From Bog-473 sp035534235 (GTDB lineage Bacteria > Actinomycetota > Acidimicrobiia > Acidimicrobiales > RAAP-2), in the NCBI GenBank assembly GCA_035534235.1, contig DATLSH010000035.1, positions 16,835-80,834 on the forward strand: DNA of 64,000 nucleotides. Reading direction: 5' to 3'. The translations under genes were made by a program, and so were the position numbers. The notes below the pieces were generated by a model, which had not been told where the DNA came from, made no database searches, and worked only from the letters and a program-made list of their open reading frames with translations. Below are positions 34,691-42,810 of this stretch, one piece after another; the first letter of the stretch is position 1, and each line of letters opens with the position of its first letter.

Positions 34691-35671
34691 ATGACAGGCG
34701 TGTCCTCCCACACCCGACGCCACGGTGGCCTCCGTTTCGTGCTCCCCGGCAGCCTGCTGGCGGCCGCCGCACTGGGCACGCTGACGCTGTTCTTCCCGGG
34801 TGCTGGTGCCGACGGGCAGACGGTGTCGGCCCGGGTGTCGCACACATCGGTTCCGCCCAAGGCGTGCGGCACGGTGAACCTCAAGGGTGTCAGTGCCACC
34901 CCCGACTCGGGCAACCCGTTCACGTCGAAGAACCTGACGTGCCGCGACGGCCAGATCGTGAGCTACGGCGACAGCGCCATCACCTACACCAACCCGCCCT
35001 CCGCCTACGTGGCCGCGGGCCGGCAACTGTTCGCCCAGACCTGCTCGAGTTGCCACGGCAACGAGGCCAACGGCGTGGCCCCCGACGGCCGGGCCTCCAT
35101 CGGGCCCAACATGCAGGGCGTCGGCGCGGCCACCGTCTTCTTCTGGGTCAGCACGGGCCGGATGCCGGCCGCCGACATCAAGGCCGTGGAGGCGGAGCGC
35201 CGGCCGACCCGGCTGACCACCAAGGATGCGCTGGAGCTGGCCGCCTACGTGAACTCCCTCGACCCGGCGGTGCCCGCCGTACCAACGCCGAACCTGTCTG
35301 GCGCCGACCTCTCGGTCGGATCCGACCTCTTCTCGCTCGACTGCGCGGCCTGTCACACCATCACCGGTGCCGGTGATGCCCTGGCCTTCAACACCAATGC
35401 CCCGTCCATTCAGAACCGGACGGTCACCGCTCAGCAGGTGGCCGCGGCCATGCGCATCGGCCCGGCCAACATGCCCCGGTTCTCCGGGAACCTCTCAGAC
35501 GCCCAGGTGCGCGACGTGGTGGCGTACGTGACCGAGCAGATTCAACATCCCGCCAACCCCGGTGGTGCCGGGCTCGGAGGTGTCGGCCCCGTTGCCGAAG
35601 GCTTCGTCGCCCTCCTCATCGGGGTCGGCGGCCTGGCCCTCATCTGCTTCTGGATCGGAGAGCGGTCGTGA
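34691..35671 (+). CDS. qcrC: Diheme cytochrome c subunit of the bc complex
   Basis: This is the membrane-anchored diheme cytochrome c that replaces c1 plus soluble c in actinobacteria. It has 326 residues. An N-terminal membrane segment (FVLPGSLLAAAALGTLTLFF) is followed by heme site 1 Cys118-x2-Cys121-His122 (CSSCHG), heme site 2 Cys218-x2-Cys221-His222 (CAACHT) and a C-terminal anchor (EGFVALLIGVGGLALICFW). Both domains face outside. The ATG follows the ctaE stop directly, and the end overlaps qcrA (GTGA). Confidence 0.94.
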   Translation: MTGVSSHTRRHGGLRFVLPGSLLAAAALGTLTLFFPGAGADGQTVSARVSHTSVPPKACGTVNLKGVSATPDSGNPFTSKNLTCRDGQIVSYGDSAITYTNPPSAYVAAGRQLFAQTCSSCHGNEANGVAPDGRASIGPNMQGVGAATVFFWVSTGRMPAADIKAVEAERRPTRLTTKDALELAAYVNSLDPAVPAVPTPNLSGADLSVGSDLFSLDCAACHTITGAGDALAFNTNAPSIQNRTVTAQQVAAAMRIGPANMPRFSGNLSDAQVRDVVAYVTEQIQHPANPGGAGLGGVGPVAEGFVALLIGVGGLALICFWIGERS

Positions 35672-36618
35672 GCGACTCCGACCACCAGGCCTCGCGCACC
35701 AGGGTGCCGATGCCCATCGCCACGCTGAACGACCCGCACATGGGCGACGCTGCCAAGAACCCGGGCCGGATTGAGGTCCTGGTGGCGCTCATCTTCGTGG
35801 TGGCCATCATCGCGCTGGCCGGCTTCGGGGCCGCCTACTGGCAGAACTGGAGCCCGTGGATCATCGGCGGCACCATGGGCGCCGGACTTTTCCTCCTCGG
35901 CTTCGGGCTGACCGCCTGGGGCAAGTACCTGATGCCGCAGGGCCCCTTCGTCGAGGAGCGCCACGTCCTGGCGTCGTCGGCTGACGAACGCGACTCCCTG
36001 GCGGCCGCCCTGGTCGAGCGCTCAGCCGTCGTGGTCAAGCGGCGCCGGGTGCTGGGCGGGCTTTTCGCACTCGGATCGGGCATCTTCGGGATAGTGGCCC
36101 TCTTCCCCCTCCTGCGCTCGCTGGGCCCCGTGCCCGGCAACTCCTTTGAGGTGACCGATTGGCGCAAGGGGTCGCTCCTGGTCGACTCCAACGGGCGGCC
36201 GGTGCACAAGGACACCATGGTGCCGGGCGGGATCCTGACGGTCTACCCCAAGGGTCAGGAGGCCAACCCCAGCGGTCAAGCCACCGACCAGACCGTGCTC
36301 ATCCGGGTGCAGCGCACCGACTTCACGACCCGGCCGGGACGCGAGTCCTGGGCGCCCGAGGGCTACGTCGCCTATTCCAAGGTGTGCACCCACCTGGGCT
36401 GCCCGGTCGGACTCTACGAGCAGCAGCTGGAGCTGCTCGTGTGCCCGTGCCACCAGTCCATGTTCAACGTGCGCAACGGCGCCCAACCCCAGTTCGGACC
36501 GGCGCCCCGGCCCCTGCCGCAACTGCCCCTGGCCATCAACTCCGGCGGATACCTGGTGGCGCAGGGCGGCTACGACCAGGCCGTCGGCCCCGGCTTCTGG
36601 GAGAGGACCACCCGATGA
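35668..36618 (+). CDS. qcrA: Rieske iron-sulfur subunit of the bc complex
   Basis: This is the Rieske subunit, 316 residues. Two membrane helices lie near residues 32-85 and a third near 130-150, as in actinobacterial QcrA (three helices rather than one). The [2Fe-2S] ligands are Cys240 and His242 (CTHLGC) and Cys259 and His262 (CPCH), with Cys245 and Cys261 positioned for the stabilising disulfide. A hydrophilic cytoplasmic loop of about 45 residues separates the second and third helices. The GTG overlaps qcrC, and the end overlaps qcrB (ATGA). Confidence 0.95.
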   Translation: MSDSDHQASRTRVPMPIATLNDPHMGDAAKNPGRIEVLVALIFVVAIIALAGFGAAYWQNWSPWIIGGTMGAGLFLLGFGLTAWGKYLMPQGPFVEERHVLASSADERDSLAAALVERSAVVVKRRRVLGGLFALGSGIFGIVALFPLLRSLGPVPGNSFEVTDWRKGSLLVDSNGRPVHKDTMVPGGILTVYPKGQEANPSGQATDQTVLIRVQRTDFTTRPGRESWAPEGYVAYSKVCTHLGCPVGLYEQQLELLVCPCHQSMFNVRNGAQPQFGPAPRPLPQLPLAINSGGYLVAQGGYDQAVGPGFWERTTR

Positions 36619-38177
36619 GCGCCGCTCCCGCCAGGACCAAGCGCAACGCCAAGGCAGCCCAGGGCCCCTTCGGGCGGGTGGGCAATGTCGTCAACGAGCT
36701 CGATGACCGCCTCGGCGTCGCCAAGGGCGGCCGGGTCTTCCTGGACAAGATCTTCCCGGACCACTGGTCCTTCATGTTGGGCGAGATCTCGCTGTACTCG
36801 TTCGTCGTCATCATGGTCACCGGCGTCTTCCTGTCCCTCTACTTCGTACCGTCGACGAACGCGGTCATCTACCACGGCTCCTACGCTCCGCTGCGGGGGC
36901 AGACGATGTCCGAGGCCTACGAATCGACGGTGCGCATCTCCCTCAACGTCCGCGGTGGCCTCCTCGTCCGCCAAATGCACCACTGGGCGGCCGACATCTT
37001 CACCGGATCGATTGTGGTGCACATGGCCCGGATCTTCTTCACCGGTGCGTTCCGCAAGCCTCGCGAGCTCAACTGGACCATCGGCATCATCATGCTGATC
37101 CTGGCCATCTTCGAGGGCTTCATCGGCTACTCACTGCCCGACGACCTGATCTCGGGCACCGGCCTGCGTATCGGCTACTCCATCGCCGAGTCGATCCCCG
37201 TGGTCGGGAGCTACCTGACCACATTCCTGTGGGGTGGGACCTTCCCCGGCGACATCATCATCCCCCGCTTCTACATCATCCACGTCCTGATCATCCCGCT
37301 CATCCTGGCCGGTCTCATCGCCACCCACCTCGGCCTCCTGGTGCGCCAGAAGCACACCCAATTCAAGGGCGAGGGCCGCACCGAGAACAACGTGGTCGGC
37401 TCGCCGATGTTCCCGACCTTCATGGCCAAGACCACCGGCTTCCTCTTCATGGTGGCCGCCGCCTCGGCACTCCTGGGAGCATTCGCCCAGATAAACCCCA
37501 TCTGGCAGTTCGGCTCCTACGACCCTTCCAAGATCTCCTACGCCGTCCAACCGGACTGGTACATGGGATGGCTCGACGGCGCGCTCCGCATCATGCCGTC
37601 ATGGGAGTTCGCCGGGTTCGGGCACACCATCCCGCTGGAGGTCTTCCTCCCCGCCGTGGTCTTCCCCGGCCTCATCTTCAACATTTGCTTCCTGTGGCCG
37701 GCCCTGGAACGGCGGATGACCGGTGACGTGGCCCTGCACAACCTGCTGGACCGCCCGCGGGACCGCCCCAAGCGCACCGCCGCCGGTGCCTCGCTGTTCG
37801 CACTCCTCTTCACCCTGTTCGCCGCCAGTTCGACCGACGTGCTGGCCAACTACTTCCACGTGTCGCTCAACGTCGTGCTGTGGTTCTTCCGCTTCGCCAC
37901 CGTCATCGTCCCCATCATTGTGGCCTTCGTCACCTACCAGCTCTGCGTGGAGATGCAGGGGGTCCACGGCATCGGGAAGCGCAAGCGCGCCCTCATTGTG
38001 CACCGCTCGTCCGCCGGCGAGTACTCCACGGTCACCTCCGACCTGCGACCCGACGACGAGCGCACCGAACTGCACCCCGAGCCGGTCCCGGTCCGCATCG
38101 ACATCGAGCCACTGAGGGCGGGGTCGTCGGCCGCATCCGAGAGTTCGCCCACCGGCGTGCGGCAGGTCAACCGCTGA
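36615..38177 (+). CDS. qcrB: Cytochrome b subunit of the bc complex
   Basis: This is the quinol-oxidising cytochrome b, 520 residues, full-length with an actinobacterial C-terminal extension. The axial heme ligands are His122/His136 (VRQMHHWAADIF to VVHMARI) and His223/His238, spaced 14 and 15 as in cytochrome b6. The Qo motif is PDWYMGW, the actinobacterial variant of PEWY. The ATG overlaps the qcrA stop; a longer upstream frame only shadows qcrA. The last 70 residues are polar and acidic. Together with CtaCDEF it should form the bc-aa3 supercomplex. Confidence 0.95.
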   Translation: MSAAPARTKRNAKAAQGPFGRVGNVVNELDDRLGVAKGGRVFLDKIFPDHWSFMLGEISLYSFVVIMVTGVFLSLYFVPSTNAVIYHGSYAPLRGQTMSEAYESTVRISLNVRGGLLVRQMHHWAADIFTGSIVVHMARIFFTGAFRKPRELNWTIGIIMLILAIFEGFIGYSLPDDLISGTGLRIGYSIAESIPVVGSYLTTFLWGGTFPGDIIIPRFYIIHVLIIPLILAGLIATHLGLLVRQKHTQFKGEGRTENNVVGSPMFPTFMAKTTGFLFMVAAASALLGAFAQINPIWQFGSYDPSKISYAVQPDWYMGWLDGALRIMPSWEFAGFGHTIPLEVFLPAVVFPGLIFNICFLWPALERRMTGDVALHNLLDRPRDRPKRTAAGASLFALLFTLFAASSTDVLANYFHVSLNVVLWFFRFATVIVPIIVAFVTYQLCVEMQGVHGIGKRKRALIVHRSSAGEYSTVTSDLRPDDERTELHPEPVPVRIDIEPLRAGSSAASESSPTGVRQVNR

Positions 38178-38240
38178 CCCAACCGGTGGACCGGGTCGGC
38201 CACGCACTGACTGCGGCGCCCCCATTCACAGGCTCCGGAT

Positions 38241-39248
38241 TCAGCCAGCACCCGTCTGCAGCGCAAGGGCCGGGTCCCCGGTCGGGGTGAGCGCCGCCTG
38301 CAGTTGCGAGGCGGTGGTCCCCGGGGAAGAGAACACCGCGTCCAGAAAGCGGACGGTGTCATCCCGCATGGTGACCTCGGCCGCACCGGGCCCGATGAAG
38401 GTGGTCAGGTGGTCGCCCCCGGCCAGGGTCAGCAGGGCCTTCGGCATCTCCGCCGCCTGGAACACCGCCAGCGAGCGGCTCAGCAGCCCGTACTCGTCCG
38501 CCGTGCCCACGGCCACCAGCAGGGCACCCTGGAAGGGAGCGCCCCAAGGCCCCTCGAGGCCCGCCGGGATCTCGCCGGACAGGGAAACGTAGGCCCGCAC
38601 GCGGGGGTCGTGGTACTGGGGATTGAGCGCCATGAGCGCGACGTCCGTGCCGCCGTCACTGTGCCCGGCCACGGCGATCCGGGCGGTGTCGACGGGCCCG
38701 GCCACCCCGCCCAGTAGCGAGGTGATGACGAAGGACATGTCCCCCGCCTGTTGCGGGTAGTCGCTGATCGGCGCGCCGGGCAGCGTGCTGGCCGAGTCCG
38801 GAAAGGTTGGTGCAGCCACGAGGAATCCCGCCGCGGCCCACGTATCAAGCAGGGACTCGTACACCTCAGGGTTGCTGTTCCACCCATGGGCGAACACGAC
38901 GAGCGGGAGCGGGCCCCCCAGGCCGAGGGGGCGACGGATGACCGTGACCAGCGTGCGCCCGGAGTGCCCCGGGACGTTGCCCCGCGCCGGGGTGTCGCGA
39001 CTCGGATCGGACAGGGTGATGCTCTCGCCCACAATCCGGAAGGGCGGTCGCGGGGCGCTTGTCGTGGTGGTGTTGGTCGCCGCGCCACCCTGCCGGGGGG
39101 AAGACCGCCCTGGGGTCGCCGGCGCGGGTCGCGAGTGGACGGGGAGGGCGAGGGCGTACAGGACAAGGCCCAAGATACCCAGCGCCCCGATGCCGATCCA
39201 GACCTTCCTCCGGAGGGAAACGGGCGCTGAAGCGATTGTCCAGTTCAA
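38241..39248 (-). CDS. Exported alpha/beta hydrolase (dienelactone hydrolase/PAF-AH-like)
   Basis: This is a membrane-anchored hydrolase of 335 residues if started at TTG 39248. A TAGACT hexamer (39280-39285) and GGAGAG upstream support that start; ATG 39338 would add 30 residues. The anchor is VWIGIGALGILGLVLYALAL, followed by an Ala/Thr/Pro linker. The catalytic elements are VFAHGWNSNP (oxyanion loop), VAGHSDGGTD (nucleophile Ser), an Asp near VAVGTADEYG, and AGGDHLTTF (His). It may act on esters outside the cell. The substrate is unknown. It is divergent from the phosphodiester glycosidase gene. Confidence 0.72.
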   Translation of the reverse strand: MNWTIASAPVSLRRKVWIGIGALGILGLVLYALALPVHSRPAPATPGRSSPRQGGAATNTTTTSAPRPPFRIVGESITLSDPSRDTPARGNVPGHSGRTLVTVIRRPLGLGGPLPLVVFAHGWNSNPEVYESLLDTWAAAGFLVAAPTFPDSASTLPGAPISDYPQQAGDMSFVITSLLGGVAGPVDTARIAVAGHSDGGTDVALMALNPQYHDPRVRAYVSLSGEIPAGLEGPWGAPFQGALLVAVGTADEYGLLSRSLAVFQAAEMPKALLTLAGGDHLTTFIGPGAAEVTMRDDTVRFLDAVFSSPGTTASQLQAALTPTGDPALALQTGAG

Positions 39249-39351
39249 TGGGGACCCGACTCTCCGGTGGCTGGGGAAAAGTCTACTGTGGGCCGTACTC
39301 GCTGTACCCGTGGCGTATGACGCCGATCTCCCCTCCATGCCACGAAGACCG

Positions 39352-40308
39352 ATGAACCGATCCCCTCGCAAAGCGTTCCTGTGGTCGGTCCTCGGCCCGT
39401 TGGCGCTCACCGCTTCTGCATGTGCCGGGCCGTTCCGGGGAGCCGCGCCCATCACGACCACGGTGCCCCCGACGACCACCACGACGGAGGCGCCGACCAC
39501 GACGGTTCCGGTGCAACCGGGTTGGACACCGATCGCCACCGGCCCCAACGGCGTCATCACCGACCAGCGGAACGTCACGGTGCCGACCGGCCGGGTCATG
39601 ACGGTGGTCCGCTTCCGGGCCGGGCAGATCCTGTTCAATCTGCACATCGGCAGCCAGGACCCGCCTGTGGGGAAAGTGATCCTCGGCCCCGAGTCCCTCT
39701 CCTACGTGAGCATGCCCGAGGTGTCGAACCTCCTGGCTGCGTTCAACGGGGGCTTCAAGGTCAATGCCGCCGCAGGAGGGGTGCAAGTCGACGGGCAGGT
39801 GCTTGCCCCGCTGACGACAGGCTTCGCCAGCTTCGTAATCGACGCCAACGGCTCGGGTCGCCTCGGCGTGTGGGGGTCCACTGTGCCGGTGCCCGGGGAA
39901 CAGGTTTCCAGCGTCCGCCAGAACCTCATTCCCCTGATTGTGGGGGGGCAGATCAGCTCCCAGATCGGCAATCTCTCGCAGTGGGGATCGACCCTGCACG
40001 GGGTTGCCGCCCCGGCGCGCAGCGCCCTCGGCGAAGATGCGGCAGGCAACATCCTTTATGCCGGCAGCGCATCCGCCCTCCCGATCGACCTCGCCACCGC
40101 GCTGTCGGACGACGGAGCCACCGTGGCCATGCAGCTCGACATCAACCCGGAGTGGGTGCAGTGCGACGTGGCCACCACGCCGGGAGGCGCCCTGGCGGCC
40201 GCCGTGCCGGGCCAGAACCGCGGGCCCAATCAGTACCTGGTGGGCTGGACCCGTGATTTCGTCACAGTGCTCAACGCTGCTGTGGCCCCGAGCACGGCTC
40301 CGGGGTGA
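39352..40308 (+). CDS. Exported phosphodiester glycosidase-domain protein
   Basis: This has 318 residues. A signal peptide with a Cys at the end of a weak lipobox (LALTASAC) is followed by a Thr/Pro linker and a NAGPA-type domain (PF09992). Family features are LLAAFNGGFKVNAAAGG, RQNLIPLIVGGQ, ARSALGEDAAGNILYAG and MQLDINPEW. Known members hydrolyse phosphodiester-linked sugars, for example in exopolysaccharides or wall polymers. ATG 39337 is an alternative start five codons upstream. The 3' end is followed by the DUF5655 gene after 40 bases. Confidence 0.75.
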   Translation: MNRSPRKAFLWSVLGPLALTASACAGPFRGAAPITTTVPPTTTTTEAPTTTVPVQPGWTPIATGPNGVITDQRNVTVPTGRVMTVVRFRAGQILFNLHIGSQDPPVGKVILGPESLSYVSMPEVSNLLAAFNGGFKVNAAAGGVQVDGQVLAPLTTGFASFVIDANGSGRLGVWGSTVPVPGEQVSSVRQNLIPLIVGGQISSQIGNLSQWGSTLHGVAAPARSALGEDAAGNILYAGSASALPIDLATALSDDGATVAMQLDINPEWVQCDVATTPGGALAAAVPGQNRGPNQYLVGWTRDFVTVLNAAVAPSTAPG

Positions 40309-40348
40309 CTCCCGCACCCGCCCTTGGCCGTGCGGACAGAATGGTGCG

Positions 40349-40765
40349 GTGACTGCCTGGGACTGCCCGAAGTGCGGACGCCGATTCAGCCGGGTCGGGC
40401 AGTCGCACGAGTGTGCGCCGGCCATGTCACTGGAGGAGTACTTCTCGACCGGCCCCGAGCGCGAACGTCCCATCTTCAAGGAGGTGATGCGGCATCTCGA
40501 CACTGTCGGGCCGGTCCATGTGGAGCCCGTCTCGGTCGGCATCTTCCTCAAACGCGCCCGGTCGTTCGCGCAGCTGAGGCCGATGCTGCGTTGGGTGGCG
40601 CTCTCGTTCTCGCTCTCACATCCGGTGCAGCATCCGAGGATCACCAAGAAGGTGCAGACCTACGGGGGCCGTTACTTCCACGTGGCCAACCTGCGGGGTC
40701 CCGAAGACCTCGATGACCGGCTCCGCGGGTGGCTCACCGAGGCATATCTGCAAGCACCGGATTGA
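40349..40765 (+). CDS. DUF5655 protein with N-terminal zinc finger
   Basis: This is a small cytoplasmic protein of 138 residues. The N-terminus has CPKCGRRFSRVGQSHEC, a zinc-finger-like pattern, followed by the DUF5655 domain (PIFKEVMRHLDTVGPVHVEP, KRARSFAQLRPMLRWVALSF, and KKVQTYGGRYFHVANL). The domain resembles those that occur near DNA- or nucleic-acid-related functions, but no activity is known. The GTG at 40349 has no Shine-Dalgarno and has CAGAAT 6 bases upstream, so it is probably leaderless. Confidence 0.7.
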   Translation: MTAWDCPKCGRRFSRVGQSHECAPAMSLEEYFSTGPERERPIFKEVMRHLDTVGPVHVEPVSVGIFLKRARSFAQLRPMLRWVALSFSLSHPVQHPRITKKVQTYGGRYFHVANLRGPEDLDDRLRGWLTEAYLQAPD

Positions 40766-40793
40766 TGGCGATTGAGAAGAGAAGGTGGCTGGC

Positions 40794-41160
40794 ATGACTG
40801 ACGAAGTTGAAGCGGGAACCACCACCGAGTTGGCGCCGGGAGTGGTACGCGGGGTGGGGCGCTATGCCATGGGGAACGCCGGGGACGAGCTCTTTGGCGT
40901 GACCCGCCGCTGCCGTCATCTGCGCGCCGACTTCGCCGATGGCTCCATTGACGAGAAGGCTCCTCGGTATCCCCTGGCACGGGGCGAAGTACGGCGTCAC
41001 GTCGGGCCGAATGACCCCCGGGCCCCAGGGTGTCTTCGCCAAGATCCCTGGATTCAGTGCCGGCTTCCGATTGTTGACCGGGGTCTCTCCCCCTGGCCGG
41101 ACCGAGGTGACCGGGCGGGACGGACGGGTCCTCGTGCGCGAGCAGCGGGACCGATCCGAG
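40794..41160 (+). pseudogene. Frameshifted Rieske [2Fe-2S] protein
   Basis: The first part, from ATG 40794 with AAGGTGG 6 bases upstream, reads TTELAPGVVRGVGRYA...VTRRCRHLRADF, the first half of a small Rieske protein with its Cys-x-His. Near 40957-40972 the reading frame shifts by one: the second half (PWHGAKYGVTSGRMTPGPQG, then VFAKIPG) continues in the next frame. The expected CPWH is IPWH, so one cluster-ligating Cys is also lost. A fresh frameshift plus a decayed ligand indicates a pseudogene, although a sequencing error could explain the shift alone. The end is approximate. Confidence 0.7.
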
Positions 41161-41219
41161 CCCTGGCCTGCGCCCTGGCGCAAGGCCGACGGTCACGGGC
41201 CGCGCCTACCATCGGTTGC

Positions 41220-41369
41220 GTGCAGATCCTGTGCGCCGGGTGCGGCTGTCTTGTCGATGCGGGAGTCCGGATAGCCGCCTGTGGGGACCCGGAATGCTGC
41301 TGTCGGGGGCTGCCGCAGCGTGCAGGCGATCCTGAATCCAAAGAGCCCGGCGCCGGGCCTACCTCCTGA
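41220..41369 (+). CDS. Cys-rich microprotein
   Basis: This is a 49-residue protein with seven Cys: CAGCGC near residues 5-10, then ACGDPECCCRGL near residues 20-30. It has the look of a metal- or cluster-binding microprotein. I know no family. GTG 41220 has no Shine-Dalgarno, but TACCAT lies 7 bases upstream, the same leaderless arrangement seen for other genes here. Its last 11 bases overlap the end of the minus-strand lipoprotein gene. It follows the Rieske pseudogene directly, and a leftover of that locus is the alternative view. Confidence 0.5.
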   Translation: MQILCAGCGCLVDAGVRIAACGDPECCCRGLPQRAGDPESKEPGAGPTS

Positions 41370-41865
41370 GGACGTCGCTCGGAGGCAGAAAGCTCAGGGT
41401 TACGGCATGGCCGGCGACCGCCAGCGACATCGGCGTGCCGACCGGGATGGCCCGGGCAGGCCCCGAGAGGAGTTGCGCCGCCCAGGCCGGGTCAGATTCT
41501 GCGGTGATACGTCCACTGGCGGCGTAGGCCCCGGCTGCGGTGGCACGGAGCATGGTGACGCTGAAGTCGACCGTGCCGATCGGTGCGTTCGCCGTCGAGC
41601 AGGTGGGGCAGGCCACCAGGTCCGGACCACTGAAGCGCGATTTCCCGTCGGCCCGGATGTAAAGGGCACCACCGTCGGCGGTCCCGGCCACGTAGGAGCC
41701 GGCCACGGTTGAGAAGCTGGGCGGCATCGTCGAGGTCGAGATCGCCGTCCGGCTCGGTGTGGCGTCCCCGTGCGGTGTTCCCGGCGCCGCACAGGCGGCG
41801 GTCGCCGTCATGAGCAGGGAGAGCAGGCTGAGCGGGACGAACGAGCGGGGCCGGGCAGCGGTCAC
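41359..41865 (-). CDS. Putative lipoprotein of unknown function
   Basis: This is an exported protein of 168 residues. The signal peptide FVPLSLLSLLMTATAAC ends in a lipobox-like AAC, followed by a Pro/Thr/Ser stretch. The mature part has one CPTC pair (VACPTCSTA) and no domain I recognise. The GTG at 41865 has TAGGAT exactly 6 bases upstream and no Shine-Dalgarno, indicating a leaderless mRNA. It is divergent from the ArsR-SRPBCC gene 74 bases away. Confidence 0.6.
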   Translation of the reverse strand: MTAARPRSFVPLSLLSLLMTATAACAAPGTPHGDATPSRTAISTSTMPPSFSTVAGSYVAGTADGGALYIRADGKSRFSGPDLVACPTCSTANAPIGTVDFSVTMLRATAAGAYAASGRITAESDPAWAAQLLSGPARAIPVGTPMSLAVAGHAVTLSFLPPSDVLRR

Positions 41866-41903
41866 GGATCGATCCTACGGGTGGGATCCCGGCGGGGCGG
41901 GGC

Positions 41904-41933
41904 TTGACATGTGACTGAATGGTCACCTATATT
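41904..41933 (+). promoter_or_regulatory. Promoter with palindromic operator for the ArsR-SRPBCC gene
   Basis: The -35 TTGACA (41904-41909) and -10 TATATT (41928-41933) are 18 bases apart and near consensus. Between them lies GTGAC-N6-GTCAC (41911-41926), a perfect 5-bp inverted repeat. A repressor dimer bound there would block RNA polymerase. Transcription should begin at or next to the GTG at 41940, so the mRNA is leaderless. Autoregulation by the encoded ArsR-type protein is inferred. Confidence 0.75.
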
Positions 41934-41939
41934 GACGGG

Positions 41940-42692
41940 GTGGACGCGGTGTTCAAGGCGCTGGCCGATCCGACCCGGCGGAGCTTGCTGGACGAGCTCT
42001 TCCGACAGGACGGCCAGACGTTGAGCATGCTGGAGGAGCGCTTCTCCATGACCCGCTTCGGTGTCATGAAGCACCTCCGGCAACTGGAGGACGCCGGTTT
42101 GGTGGTGACGAGGCGGCGCGGTCGCCAGAAACTCCACTTCCTCAACCCGGTACCGGTCCGACTGGTCCACGACCGGTGGGTGAGCAAGTACGCGGAGCCC
42201 TGGGTGGCAGGTCTGAGCGAAATCAAACAACGATTGGAGAGACCGATGGAGAAGGTATACGAGATCTACATCCACACCACGCCCGAGCGCCTGTGGGAGG
42301 CCATCACCGACCCCGAGATCAGACGGAGGTACAACTTCGGTGCCGCCGTAACCTCCGACTGGAAGATCGGATCCCGACTTGAGCTAAGTGTGGCGGAGGC
42401 GGGCATGCTCCTCGGGGAGGGTGAGGTTCTCGCAATCGATCCCCCCCGCCGCCTGGTGCACACCATGGTGGCGCTGTGGAGTGATGAGGTGAAGAGCGAA
42501 GGTACCTCCCGGGTGACCTGGGAGATCGTCCAGATTGAGGATTCGTGCCAGTTGACCGTGACCCATGATCAGTTGCGTGACGGGGCCAACGATCAGCTCT
42601 TCGGGGGCTGGCCCATGATCCTCTCGGGCCTCAAGACGTGGTTGGAGACCGGTGAACTGCTCACGACCCCGGGATCCCTGATGTACCGCTGA
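41940..42692 (+). CDS. ArsR-type regulator fused to an SRPBCC (AHSA1-like) domain
   Basis: This has 250 residues. Residues 1-95 form a winged helix of the ArsR type (VFKALADPTRRSLLDEL, then MTRFGVMKHLRQLEDAGLV as the recognition region, and VTRRRGRQKLHFLNP as the wing). Residues 105-250 form an SRPBCC domain (YIHTTPERLWEAITDPE, RRYNFGA, GGWPMILSGLKTWLETGE), a hydrophobic-ligand pocket. It is therefore a one-component sensor of a small hydrophobic molecule. GTG 41940 is chosen because a near-consensus promoter ends 6 bases before it; ATG 41919 lies inside the promoter. No metal-binding Cys pair is seen. Confidence 0.85.
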   Translation: MDAVFKALADPTRRSLLDELFRQDGQTLSMLEERFSMTRFGVMKHLRQLEDAGLVVTRRRGRQKLHFLNPVPVRLVHDRWVSKYAEPWVAGLSEIKQRLERPMEKVYEIYIHTTPERLWEAITDPEIRRRYNFGAAVTSDWKIGSRLELSVAEAGMLLGEGEVLAIDPPRRLVHTMVALWSDEVKSEGTSRVTWEIVQIEDSCQLTVTHDQLRDGANDQLFGGWPMILSGLKTWLETGELLTTPGSLMYR

Positions 42693-42810
42693 GCACGCCG
42701 GCTTCCCGCCGCCGGTGGTTCACGGTTCCCACTGCGCCCGCAGGTCTTGCAGCCAATCGGGGAACTCCAGCGGCGGATCGGGCAGCGCCGTGGCGCCCTG
42801 CCGGGGTGGA

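Noticed and set aside
40939..41274. Independent gene in the second Rieske frame
   Set aside because: It holds only the second half of the Rieske domain and has no start signal. It is better explained as the frameshifted remainder.
42781..42802. Hairpin between the ArsR gene and ctaF
   Set aside because: The stem has an internal bulge (GGCAGCGCC against GGCGCCCTGCC) and no U-tract. It is plausible but too weak to list as a terminator.
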